Below, one piece after another: positions 20,617 through 31,874 of a stretch of DNA of 64,000 nt (position 1 is the first letter of the stretch; each line of letters opens with the position of its first letter). Origin of the DNA: Rapana venosa. Its lineage: Eukaryota > Mollusca > Gastropoda > Neogastropoda > Muricidae. Made by a program: the position numbers and the translations under genes. The notes below the pieces were generated by a model. That model was given only the letters and a program-made list of their open reading frames with translations. It did not search any database and was not told the DNA's origin. Location of the stretch: contig CM054155.1 in NCBI GenBank assembly GCA_028751875.1, positions 11,924,671-11,988,670 on the forward strand, in the 5' to 3' direction.

Positions 20617-21055
20617 GCATCAAGTCAAATTCGACAAATCATACTAGACATTGTCCTCCAATAGAAGGTAGAATGGTTTGAGGTCAGCTGACTTTAATGT
20701 CAGCTCTCTAAGAGATCCCCTCTGTCCCCAGTTCTCTACAGAAGGGAGGTCACGTCTGTCAGCATCAAGTCAAATTCCGCAAATCATACTAGACATTGTC
20801 CTCCAATAGAAGGTAGAATGGTTTGAGGTCAGCTGACTTTAATGTCAGCTCTCTAAGAGATCCCCTCTGTCCCCAGTTCTCTACAGAAGGGAGGTCACGT
20901 CTGTCAGCATCAAGTCAAATTCCGCAAATCATACTAGACATTGTCCTCCAATAGAAGGTAGAATGGTTTGAGGTCAGCTGACTTTAATGTCAGCTCTCTA
21001 AGAGATCCCCTCTGTCCCCAGTTCTCTACAGAAGGGAGGTCACGTCTGTCAGCAG
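20617..21055. repeat. Three near-identical 145-bp tandem copies
   Basis: 'CAAGTCAAATTC' recurs at 20621, 20766 and 20911, exactly 145 apart, with only one or two differences between copies. Each unit contains the palindrome GTCAGCTGAC and 'AAGAGATCCCCTCTGTCCCC'. The last copy continues into unique sequence with a short minus-strand frame that stays open (20934-21134) but is not recognised. Confidence 0.95.
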
Positions 21056-21184
21056 TGGTGCCCAGGACGTGGTCTGTCAGATGACAAACCTCCTTGACTG
21101 AGGGAGCACTAGTGACTAGTTGGGAGTTGTGCATATTTATTCTGAGCTCCCTGCTTGGCTGATTTATCCGCTAACTTATTTCCC

Positions 21185-21232
21185 GCCCGCGCGCGCGCGC
21201 GCGCGTGCATGTATGTGAATGTGTATGTGTGC
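21185..21232. repeat. (CG)n/(TG)n alternating purine-pyrimidine tract
   Basis: About ten CG dinucleotides in a row, followed by TG-rich sequence. This is a strong Z-DNA-type sequence, unusual because CpG is normally depleted. Confidence 0.8.
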
Positions 21233-21693
21233 GTCAAGTCAAGTCAAGTCAATTTTTTATTTCTAGGTGGTACATTGAATAAGCAATGCATTTGCTTTTT
21301 TTCATCAAGCCATCTATCTAGGAACAAAAACTTAATCACTATTATCTAATTACATTATTACCATAACCAATAATAATAAAAGTAACTCCAAAAGAGAAAT
21401 TGAAATCTTCTTCTTCATGTGCCAGGTCTGTTGCAGACATCGGCGATCATGGCCTTCCATTCCTCTCTGTTGTCAGTTCTCCTGATGAGTTCATTGTTGG
21501 GGAAATTGAAATAGAGAAGAAGAAAAAAGAAAGAAAGAAAAAACACACACACACACACACACGCGCGCGCGCGCGACCAAAAACAAGAAAACTCATCAAC
21601 AACAAACATGGAAAATGCCCCCCCCCCCCCCCCCCAACCAAGAAAAATATAATGCATAACTGGTACACACATACACGCGCGCGCACGTACACA

Positions 21694-21730
<37 letters not shown>

Positions 21731-22560
21731 GCAAACGCAACGCAACATAACACAACCAACCCAACCTATTTCAACACAATACAACACACACATTCATATA
21801 CATGTATACACTCGTACATACACGCGCACACATTGGTACTCACTTACATTTGGATTACAAGAAAATGAGCGACAAAAGTAAAATATCCCCAAAAATATAT
21901 CAGGTTACAATATTACCCCTTTCATTGTCATACTTTATAATTAATGACAACCAACACACAAAAAGCCATGAAAAAAACCAAAACAAACAAAAGAATCAAA
22001 CAAGGAAACAAACAAACAAACAGAACAAAGCATCCCCCTCCCCCCCCCCAAAAAAAAAAAAAGAACAATAAACAAAAACATCAACAAAAACAAAAATCCA
22101 CAAACAAACAAACAAAAAGAAGAAAATACTATGCATCCATACCTAATTGCAACGACAATACTGTCAGCAATTATATCGCTCCTCTCCTCTCAACATGCAT
22201 GAACATTTATTTATATGCGCTCATGTTCTTAAAGTAGTGCTTTTCAATATTTAAAATGTACATTAATATCAATCAAACATAAAAGATCAAGACAAATAAT
22301 TCGATGATAATGATTTCAATAAGCTGATCCAATAATAATGATAATCACCCATCACCACTAAAAATAATGATACAGTAATAACAAAAAAGTAATGGAAAAA
22401 AAAGGAAGGGGAGGGGGGAGGTATCGGGTAGGAGTGTAAAAAACAACAAGCCAACATAGAGAAAAATGAAAAGAAAAAAATATACAAACAAAGAAGCCAG
22501 TGTACAAACATCTATAAATCCCTACATAATGAAAGAAAAAAGACAAACTAAGGCCCACAA
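21233..22560 (-). mobile_element. LINE-2 family 3' UTR and tail
   Basis: Minus orientation ends 'GAAATAAAAAATTGACTTGAC' with further TTGAC copies (21236-21250). It shares the 'AAGCAAATGCATT' block, the 'GGTGATGGGTGATTATC' segment and the A-rich middle with 3608-4890. It is interrupted by CA and CG microsatellites (21540-21580, 21690-21730) and a poly-C run. No coding part is left. Confidence 0.65.
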
Positions 22561-22577
22561 CTAACTAGACTGTCAAA

Positions 22578-22578
22578 C

Positions 22579-22670
<92 letters not shown>

Positions 22671-23002
22671 CTGTGTGTGTGCGTGTGTGTGTGCACAGGC
22701 ATGCGCTGTGGAAACTGGTATAGACATTGGCCTGGCTGATCAGAGTCTGCCTGTCTGTCAGTCTGTCTGCCTGTCTGTCGTCTGTCTGTCTGCCTCAGTG
22801 ACTAGGGTCTGTCTGTCCACCTGTCTGTCCGTCTGTCTGTCTGTCCGTCTGTCTGGTCCCCCCCCCCCCCCCTCCACACACACACTAATATCACTTTGAG
22901 TGAACAGACGTAAAATCTAAGCAACACACACACACACCACACCACACCACACCACACGACTTCACACGACTTCACACCACACCACACCACACCACACCAC
23001 AC

Positions 23003-23049
<47 letters not shown>

Positions 23050-23050
23050 A
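22578..23050. repeat. (TG)n, CTGT, poly-C and CACAC repeats
   Basis: (TG)n at 22581-22670, CTGTCTGTC tetramers at 22750-22855, poly-C at 22858-22872, then ACACC pentamers (22935-23010) and (CA)n to 23048. Confidence 0.9.
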
Positions 23051-23126
23051 TAAAACCCGTTCCGCTTTTCGGAAGAGTAGGTCATTGTGTGCGGGTGGGA
23101 ACACAACATTTACAAAACGGGATACT

Positions 23127-23475
23127 CCCGGATAGCCTAGTGGTTAGAACATTGCGCTCGCAATCTGACAACCCGGGTTCGATTCCCGTTCAAGGGGCTA
23201 TTTTCCCCTGGAGTTAACATCAGTGCAGACTCCACTCTCCCCTAAAGTCCTTCAGATGAGACTATAAACCGAGGTCCTGTGTGCGAACGCACGCACATCA
23301 TCTTGCACACATATTAAATCCTGTTCCGCTTTTCGTAAGAGTAGGCCATTGTGTGCCAGTGGGAAGAGATGACAAAATTTACAAAACGCACACACATGGG
23401 GACTGGAGGTAAGAAAGCACATGATTGCTTATTCCATTATCTTCGAAATATAAGAATAAATAACACACAAAAAGA
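23127..23475 (+). mobile_element. SINE-A, most complete copy
   Basis: A tRNA-like head has an A-box-like 'TAGCCTAGTGGTTAGAAC' (23134-23151) and a B-box-like 'GGGTTCGATTCCC' (23176-23188). A body of about 270 bp follows ('GGAGTTAACATCAGTGCAG', 'GAGACTATAAACCGAGGTCC', 'CCTGTTCCGCTTTTCG', 'GAGTAGGCCATTGTGTGCC'), ending 'TTATTCCATTATCTTCG' and A-rich DNA. At least a dozen partial copies lie in the window. It is not a functional tRNA gene: the head lacks a normal acceptor stem. Confidence 0.85.
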
Positions 23476-23512
23476 AATAACAAAAACAACATAGTACGCG
23501 TGCGCGCGGGCA

Positions 23513-23555
<43 letters not shown>

Positions 23556-23841
23556 GCACGCACGCACGCACGCGCGCGGACACATACACGCACGTGCACA
23601 CGCGCGCGCGCGCAAACACACACACACAGATGACAAAATTTTAAAAACTGGGACTGGATGTAAAAAGCACATTAGTCTTATTCCATTATCCTCGAAATAA
23701 AAGAATAAAATAAAGAAAACAGAATAAAAAATAAACACACACAGTGACCACCCCCTGCACTGTAACATCATACTGAAAGTTCAGTTGTTTTTCTCCCTCA
23801 GTTCTCCTTAGCAGTTTGTTTCATAGGCTGTTAACTCAGCG

Positions 23842-23878
<37 letters not shown>

Positions 23879-24335
23879 TCGAGAGGATGCTTTCCCCTGG
23901 AGTTAACATCAGTGCGGACTCCACTCTCCCCAAAAGTCCTTCGATGAGACTATAAACCCAGGTCCCGTGTGCGAACACACGCAGAACATCTTGCGCACAC
24001 GTTAAATCCTGTTCCGCTTTTCGTAAGAGTAGGCCATTGTGTGCCGGTGGGAACAGATGACAAAATGTACTAAACCGCATACACACCGAGACTGGATATA
24101 AAAAAGCACAGAGGTGCTTATTCCACTATCCTCGATATAAAATAAAAAAATAAAATAGATAACATTAAAATAAACACACACACACATACACACGCGCGCT
24201 CGTACACTCACACACACACGCTCACACACATAAACACACACACAAGCAGGCAGGCATGCATGCACACACACACACACACACACACACAATAAGCACGCGT
24301 TCCCAGGCCCATGCATACATACACACACCACTCTC

Positions 24336-24380
<45 letters not shown>

Positions 24381-25060
24381 CTCTCTCTTTCTCCCTGTCT
24401 CTCTCTCTCACACACAAACACACACACACACAGAGTGGTTAGAACATTGAGCGTAGTGGTTAGAACATTGCGCTCGCAATGACCCGAGTTCGATTCCCGT
24501 TCAAGGGGATATTTTCCCCTGGAGTTAACATTAGTGCCGACTCCACTCTCCCCAAAAGTCTTTCAGATGAGACTTTAAACCGAGGCCCCGTGTGTGAACG
24601 AACGCAGAACATCTTGCGCACACGTTAAATCCTGTTCCGCTTTAGTAAGCCATTGTGTGCCAATGGGAATAGATGACAAAATGTACAAAACCGCATACAC
24701 ACCGGGACTGGATGTAAAAAAGCACATAGGTGCTTATTCCGTTATCCTCGATATAAAAGAATAAAATAAAATAAATAAAATAAAAATAAACACACACTCA
24801 CATACACACGCGCGCTGGTACACTCACACACACGCGCACACACATAAACACACACACAAGCAGGCAGGCACGCATGCACACACTCACACGCTCACGCACA
24901 CACACATTAAGCATGCAGGCCCATGAAAACATACACACAAAACCGAATACACACCGGGACTGGATGTAAAAAAGCACATAAGTGATTATTCCATTATCCT
25001 CGATATAAAAGAATAAAATTAAAATTAATTAAACAAATAAACAATCACACACACTCATAC
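23476..25060 (+). mobile_element. Cluster of SINE-A copies separated by CA/CT microsatellites
   Basis: Further plus-strand copies: 23628-23745 (3' end only), 23877-24180, 24433-24800 (with B-box-like 'GAGTTCGATTCCC') and 24940-25050 (3' end only). Each A-rich tail runs into (CA)n, sometimes with CG or CT blocks, and the next copy begins after it. Spacing is about 400-600 bases, suggesting tandem duplication of a SINE plus its microsatellite. Confidence 0.8.
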
Positions 25061-25144
25061 ACATAGACATACACACTCACACACCCATATGTACTGATGT
25101 TCATGCACTTACAATTTCACACACTCTCTCTCTCTCCTCTCTCT

Positions 25145-25186
<42 letters not shown>

Positions 25187-25448
25187 ACACACACACACAC
25201 AGTCACGCACGAACGAACGGACACACACACACACTCACACGCACCTACACACACAAACTCACTACATGCACACACATACTCACACACACATACATGCATA
25301 CACACAGGTACATACACACACACACACACAGGCGTACATACATACACACAGGGGCGCACACACATACACTCATACACACCCACATCCACACTCACACATA
25401 CACACTCACACCTGATATCATTAGTTAGTGGTTCAAGACGTTAAACTG

Positions 25449-25493
<45 letters not shown>

Positions 25494-25500
25494 CTGCATA
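25061..25500. repeat. (CA)n and (CT)n microsatellites
   Basis: (CT)n at about 25123-25183, then CA/CATA-rich DNA to 25410 and a pure (CA)n block at 25450-25490. Confidence 0.9.
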
Positions 25501-25527
25501 TACATTATCTTTTTTTCTCGCTTTTTT

Positions 25528-25630
25528 TTTCTTTCTTTAGATAGACGGCTTGATGAAAAAAAGCAAATGCACTGCTTATTCAATGTACCATCTGAAAATA
25601 AAAGTTTGACTTTGACTTGACTTCGACTTT

Positions 25631-25667
<37 letters not shown>

Positions 25668-25670
25668 CCC
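25528..25670 (+). mobile_element. LINE-2 family 3' tip and TTTGAC tail
   Basis: Plus orientation: 'GATAGACGGCTTGATGAAAAA', 'AAGCAAATGCACTGCTTATTC', 'ATGTACCATCTGAAAATAAAA', then TTTGACTTTGACTTGACTTCGAC repeats (25602-25632) and (CA)n. It is a severely 5'-truncated copy of about 100 bp. Confidence 0.75.
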
Positions 25671-26524
25671 CAGGTCCTAACCACTAGGTCTAGGCTATCA
25701 CATCCACACATTTCCCCCTCCCCTTCCAACCCCCCCCCCCCCCCCCCAAATCGGTTTCCCTGTTGTGTAGTATGGAGAGAAAGTATCATTTACAGTGAAA
25801 AGAGGTTAGGCTAAAGGAAAGAACACACACACTCTCTTACACATATTCCACTAGTAGGGGTCTGTCACTGTCTAACCCCTCTCCTCCTACCTACCCCCCC
25901 CCCCCCCCCTCCTTCCTGTGTCTAAATCCTGTTAGGGTTATAATTACATGAAGTAGCAACCTTTAGGAGGGAAAAGAACCAGAAGACAAGGGGGGTGTGG
26001 GGAGAAAGTAAGATTGACAGGAAGGGTTGAAGGGTTGAAAGGAAAAGAGAAAGAGGTCCATAACCTAAAGAGTGTAGGGGAGAGGCTCAGATGGACCTAC
26101 TACTAGACCACATATTGAGGGCAGAAGGCATATGCTGCTGGTTTACTTTGCCTTAAAGGGGCAGTACCCACTTTAAGCTGGTGAATGGGAACTGTATGAA
26201 GCAAGGCCAAACTGGTCACATAATGGAAACAGCTACCCTGCTAAACTGGGCTGGGGGAAAGCAGTGCTCCGACCACTGTAGCATTCGTCCATAGTAAGTT
26301 AATCAGGAGACAGAGAGAAAAGAAGGGAGAGGGGGAAGGAGAGAGAGGGGGGGGGGACGAGGTTTGTTGAGGAAAGGAGGAGATGAAGGAGAGTAGAGAA
26401 AGGACAGGGGGGGGGGGGTGGAGAAAGAAAGGGTTGTGGAGGAGGGAGGGTTGAGAGAGGGTGGAAGGAAAAGAGAGGAAGGGAGGTTCATGTATGTGTG
26501 TGTGTGTTTAATATTTTTTTTTTT
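25671..26524. other. No gene recognised; homopolymer and purine-rich patches
   Basis: Poly-C at 25730-25747 and 25894-25910, poly-G at 26346-26356 and 26407-26418, and GA-rich DNA to 26490. The remainder is unassigned. Confidence 0.5.
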
Positions 26525-26850
26525 TTACATTATTCCTTTATTTGAGAATAATGGAATAAGCATTCATGTGGTTTTTTTCCTCATCCAGTCCCCGTGTGTA
26601 TGCAGTTTTGTACATTTTGTCATCTGTTCCCACTGGCACATAATAACGTACATAACCCCAACACACACACCCCACACAACACACACAACACACACACACA
26701 CACACACACCACACAAACAGGAGAGAAAGGGGTGTGGGGGAAGAGAGAGAGGGAGAAGAGAGACAATGACAATGACATGATTTTATTTCGAGGATAATGA
26801 CTCAGCACTCATGTGCTTTTTTACATTCAGTCCCCGCCCGTAGGGATACA
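26525..26850 (-). mobile_element. Two SINE-A 3' fragments
   Basis: Minus-strand 3' ends at 26535-26645 ('AATAATGGAATAAGCATTCATG', 'TCATCTGTTCCCACTGGCAC') and 26785-26845, separated by CA and GA repeats. Confidence 0.6.
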
Positions 26851-27365
26851 TCTTAATAATAAACCCAATACTCATATTCTCACACAGTACAAAGGGAAAA
26901 ATCTTTAAAAAAGAACAAACAAACAAATAAAAGAAAACTCAAAAAAACAACAACACCCCCCCCCCAAAAAAAAGAAAAGAAAAAACAACAACAACAAATA
27001 ACCAGAAATAAACCAAAAAAACCCACAAACAAAACAAGGTCAAAAAGAAAAACAAAACAAACAAAAAACACACACAAAAAACCAACAAAAAGAAAAAACA
27101 AAGAAAGAAAAAGAGAAAAACAAAAAAAGTCAAACTTATAAAGTCATAAAAATGAACATCTTCACATTGTAAAATGGTACACATAGTTGTTACACATAAT
27201 AAAATATTGAAATAGGACATTCACTAGAACTCAAGTACAGTCAACAAGCACGATAAAATATTGAAAATATAAAGTATGAATACGTCTTTCCTCCGGACAC
27301 ACAACTAACTACGGTATAAGCAAAACAATAAAAGGAGAGAGGGAGAGAGAGAGATGAGAGAGAGA
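26851..27365. other. A-rich and unassigned DNA beside LINE-1
   Basis: A/CA-rich low-complexity DNA to 27130, then unique AT-rich sequence and a GA repeat (27332-27364) that abuts the LINE-1 tail. Confidence 0.5.
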
Positions 27366-27392
27366 ACTCGGAACTCGGAACTCGGAACTTGT
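27366..27392 (-). repeat. LINE-1 terminal GTTCCGA repeats
   Basis: Three copies of the heptamer GTTCCGA (minus strand) directly after 'ATTAAACAA', at the outermost 3' end of the LINE. Such repeats are used in target-primed reverse transcription. Confidence 0.75.
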
Positions 27393-27866
27393 TTAATGTA
27401 CATCGGCCATTGGGCCACAATACAACAGGAAAAAGAGCAGTATACTTTCACACCATACTCGTTTAGTTTTTGTACCCAAAAGCTAGTCATCAGAATCGCA
27501 GCAAGCTAAACTTAACTCGTTCATTCACCCCAAGCCAGTTGTGACAATGTAATAAAACGTGTAAGAAAACAACAATGACTGACATTTTCAATAACAATCC
27601 TGTGTAGAACATATCAAGTGAAAACAGATTATCAATTATGTACATAAAAGGTAATTTTAAATACGTATCTTCTTTAGCTTGATCAACATACGTTTACAGA
27701 CTGTTAACGTTGAAAGTCACTTTACAATTACTAAGCATCTATTTGTAGTTGGTCAATGAACAAAACCAGAACAACTTGGTCATTAAATTTTAAGGAATGA
27801 ATAGGGAAAGTGTACATAGAAGATAATCAATTTATTAGTCTCTGCCAATGATTTCATTCTTAAAAG

Positions 27867-27900
27867 GAAGAGAGAGAGAGAAGAGAGAGAGAGAGAGAAA

Positions 27901-27948
<48 letters not shown>
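27867..27948 (-). repeat. (GA)n microsatellite in LINE-1 3' UTR
   Basis: About 80 bases of GA repeats with few interruptions, between the end of ORF2 and the LINE tail. Confidence 0.9.
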
Positions 27949-27949
<1 letters not shown>

Positions 27950-28039
27950 TAAGCCAATCTTATTCTGTTACTTGACTCCAAGATGAAACCGAGAGCTTAA
28001 AATTGCACAAAACATTTAAACTAAGCCTTAAATTCTAGC

Positions 28040-31000
28040 TGAACTGTGTTGAGCATTGTCTTCTTCGCATGGCATAAAAAATGTACTTTGATATCTGCAA
28101 AGAAAAACGTGTATTATTAGCACAAAGAACATCAGACAACGGAAGATGAAGAATGTTATGAATGAATTTTACTCTAAGATCTGCATACATTGAACACATA
28201 TATATCAAATGATATTCATCCTCACTTACATTCTTACAAAAAGGACATTTTGTCTTGCAAATTAGGACTGTATCTGTGTCGATTACTATTTAGTGGTAAG
28301 ACACTTAATCTGGCTTGTGACAAAGCAACTTTAAAGCAATACACATCAATACTACAAATATAAGATTCCCTTTCAAACACAGTTTTAAATGATCTGTAAA
28401 TGGAGTATCTGTCATGATCGTTTATAACACTTTGCCATTCCTGAATAAACAAATCTATCAGTCTTTGCCTGAAAACCTGCATAAATTTATATACATCCCC
28501 AACACCCTGCTGTAACCATACTATATTAAAACCACATTCACATAATAACACTCTTATGTTAGAAACCCAGTATCTTTTTGCATTATTATCAAGGCTTAGT
28601 TGCATTTCGTATGCCTGACGAGGTAATCTGTGATGGTCCATCTGAAGTATTTTAAACCAGAATCGAAAAGCAGAAATGCTGGTATTGACATATAGAGGGT
28701 ATCTTCCCAGTTCTCCGTACACATTTTGTTAGGAGTTTTGATGGGAAGCCCAGAAAACGCTTGCATGCCATTAAATGAATCTTTTCTAAACAGTCTAATC
28801 GACTTAATCCCAAACTTCCGAAGAAAAACAATAATATGGGCTGTATTTTGATATCAAATACTTTAAAGTATATCTGACAGGTAATATCTTTGTTTTTCAA
28901 AAACGCCTTTATTAAACTAATTAAGGCTTTCTTTCCTTTCATAATTTGATTTTCAGTTCCAACTTTGATGCTTAGCTTCGTTGAAAATTGAATCCCAAAT
29001 AACAATACTTATTTACTACTTCTAATTTAACATTTTCGAAAAACCATTCTTCATCTCTGCCCAAAAACCACCTTTCCTAAAAACCATAATTTTAGTTTTA
29101 TCTTTGTTTACTTTTAATTTTCATTTTAGAACAGCATGCTTTGAGCACATTCAACTGGTTTGAAGACCCCCTGGAGTAGATGATAACAAGACAACATCAT
29201 CTGCAAAAAGAAGCACAAACAATTCCATGAGACCTGGCATTAGCTGAATGCCATGTTTACCTTTCGCAGACATATCATTTGCTAGCTGGTTAATAAACAT
29301 TTGAAACAGAGTAGGACTCAGTACACAACCTTGGGCACCCTATTGGACAGTCAAAAAGCTGTGTATATTCAAAGTTGGATCTGACACATGAAACTAAAGC
29401 CTTGTACATTGCTTGCAGCGAACAGAAGAATCTTCCATTTACACCCTGGTTTCTAATGCACTGTAATAATTTATCATGCCTTACTGAGTCAAATGCTTCT
29501 TAAAATCGACAAAAGCAACATACAACTTCTTACCTCTTGGGACAAGCACTTCTGCACAACAGAGTATAAACAAAAGATATGGTCAGTAGTAGAATAATGC
29601 TTACGAAATCCTGCTTGATTTTCAGATATCAAGCTGTTTTCTTCCAACCAAGAGTAGAGCCGATTATTTAATATTGTGCTGTAACATTTTGAAATAATAC
29701 TTAGTAAAGATACACCTCTATAATTATCTACATTCTCTATGTTACCTTTTTTATGAATTGGAATGACAATGGCCTTTTCCCATTCCTTTGGATATATGCC
29801 TTTCTTAAAGACTTCATTAAATAATTTATGTAAAAAGGGGATAATAGTTTGGCTACCTGCCTTAAGCATTTCTGCAAGCACTCCATCCATTCCGCACGCT
29901 TTGCCACCCTTTAGTTTATTTACTGCAAGTGTTACTTCCTGCAAAGTTATTTCATCATTCAGTGCATGTTGGTCTTCCTCAGAAAGATCAAAGTGATCTT
30001 GATCTTCCTCATTGAATCATCACTATCTGTAGAAAACACATTTTTGAAATGATTGTACCATTCATTGAGAGATATATTGTTTTTATGCTTTATTCTTTCT
30101 TTCCCGCATCCCAATTCAGTTAACTGCTTCCAGAACTTTGTTGAATCTTTAATATTTGCACTAAGCATTTCAACCTTTTCCCGTCTAAAGCTTCTTTTTT
30201 TAATCTTAAGTAAACCTTGTATTCTTTCCTTGCAGTAATATATTCTAATCTATCTTCGTCACTTCTAGACTTTCTAAAACTCCTCAAAGATTTTCTACAT
30301 TTCTGTTTGGCTTGCTGACATTCATTGTCAAACCATTCAGAAATATGTTTTTGCAAATTAGGGTATACCTTTCTTTCCATACAACTACTGGCTGATAATA
30401 AACATTTTATAAACATATCGAGTGCACTGTCTACATTATCATCTAAAATACTAACTGCTAACTGAATCTTACTCTGGAAATTAGCACTATTTAGATTGTC
30501 TACATAAACCTGTTCTTTCTCTTTATCCCATATAAGTTTGTTAATGTAGAAGTTATCCCTTGTATTTTGATTTTTTTCAGTGTTGAGTGCTGTAGACCAG
30601 GTCAGTACAACTGGTAGATGATCTGATTCAGATGAATCTTCCACATCTAAGGACAGACCACCAGACATCATATTATATAAATCATGTGACATGATAAAAT
30701 AGTCAACCGTGTTACATATGTAGGTGTAGCTACCATCAAATTCACATTCGCACAAGCCATTTAGAATAATAACATCAAAAGAATTACAAAGTTCCAATAA
30801 CTGATCTCCAAACATGTTTTTGTTTACATCATGTGATTCTCTGCTAAAGGGGATTGATAATCTAATTCATCACTTAAACCCTCGTTTAAGTTACAACAAG
30901 CATTATTTCTGGATGCAGTTCTTGCATTAAGATCTCCACATAATAGCAAATGAAAGTCATATAATTCATACAAATGCAACAGTGTTTGTTCTAATGTTTC

Positions 31001-31521
31001 CAAACCATATCCATTATCGTTGTTTTTCCAAGCAACAGAGTCATGTGGTGGTATGTATGTACAAATCCAAAAGATATTCATATCGGTTCTGAAAAGTTGC
31101 TTATCAATATTCAGAATGATCATATTGTCTACATCAAAATCAACCCTAGTTACAAACTGTGCAAATGCCTTCTTTATCAAGACAATGACTCCCCCTGAAT
31201 ATCTAATAATAATAATAATAATGTATGGAATTTATATAGCGCTGAATCTTGTAAAGCAACAAATCAAAGCGCTCAGATTTTATTTCATACCACTTTAAGT
31301 CACGGCAGATTTCTCTCCGTGAAATTCGGGCTGCTCTCCCCAGGGAGAGCGGGAGAACGCGTCGCCACTTAGCGCTGCGCCACCCTTTCACCCTTTTTTT
31401 TTCTGCAGCTGTATTTGTTTCCCTATCAGAGTGGCTTTTTTCTAAGAATTTTGCCAGGGACAATTCTCTTGTTGCCATGGGTTTTTTTTTACGTGCGCTA
31501 AATAATTACGTGTAACACACG

Positions 31522-31552
<31 letters not shown>

Positions 31553-31835
31553 TAGCCTGATATCTACCCTGATAAGAAATTTTCTTTGCAACAGAGTTGA
31601 ATATAACATAATCACTGAAAAGGTTAGATTCAAAATTAGTGCCAACAAAAGTTTCAGTTAAACATATAAAGTCATGGGATTTTATGTATGTGACAAAATC
31701 TGTAATTTCTAGCTTAGGAAGCAATCCATTTACATTAAAGTTAAGGAACTTGACATCAGCATTATGAACACTATTTGCTAGAACAGTATTTACAGAAATC
31801 TTACTTGCTTTACGTCTGCTGTCATTTTTTCTCTC
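28040..31835 (-). pseudogene. LINE-1 ORF2: APE endonuclease and reverse transcriptase
   Basis: Endonuclease: VKFLNFNVNGLLPKL (about 31770), FICLTETFVG (about 31660), ICTYIPP (about 31075), LLLCGDLNART (about 30920) and SDHLPVVLTW (about 30620). These include the Asn, Glu, Asp-x-Asn and Ser-Asp-His catalytic signatures. Linker: about 30570-30170. Reverse transcriptase: KLKGGKACGMDGVLAEMLKA (29915), NYRGVSLLSIISKCYS (29730), ENQAGFRKHYSTTDHI (29625), YVAFVDFK with a one-base deletion before A-F-D (about 29500), and FADDVVLL (29207 downwards). C-terminal region: MACKRFLGFP, YGELGRYPLYVN, HRLPRQAYEMQL, ending near 28040. The protein nicks target DNA and copies the RNA into the site. It is broken by the nested SINE and at least four frameshifts, so this copy cannot move itself. 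The FADD motif is intact. Confidence 0.85.
31205..31555 (-). mobile_element. SINE-C nested in LINE-1 endonuclease
   Basis: Plus-strand flanks CCTGAATATCT (31194-31204) and CCTGATATCT (31556-31565) are a target-site duplication with one base missing. The insert on the minus strand begins inside the SINE-C body ('CTAGTCTTTCGGATGAGACG') and ends in (ATT)n. On either side the endonuclease reading joins at Arg-Tyr: ISYQGRY before it and YSGGVIVLIKKAF after it. Confidence 0.85.
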
Positions 31836-31874
31836 CTTTATTTTACTACTATTTACATTGGCCCGGCCGATTTC

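Noticed and set aside
17560..21055. CRISPR-like array or regulatory small-RNA cluster
   Set aside because: The units are contiguous with no unique spacers, and the genome is clearly animal.
23134..23200. Functional tRNA gene
   Set aside because: A and B boxes are present, but there is no matching acceptor stem and no sensible anticodon arm. The same sequence recurs as the head of a SINE family.
27000..27120. Phe-rich minus-strand frames as membrane proteins
   Set aside because: They are translations of A-rich low-complexity DNA.
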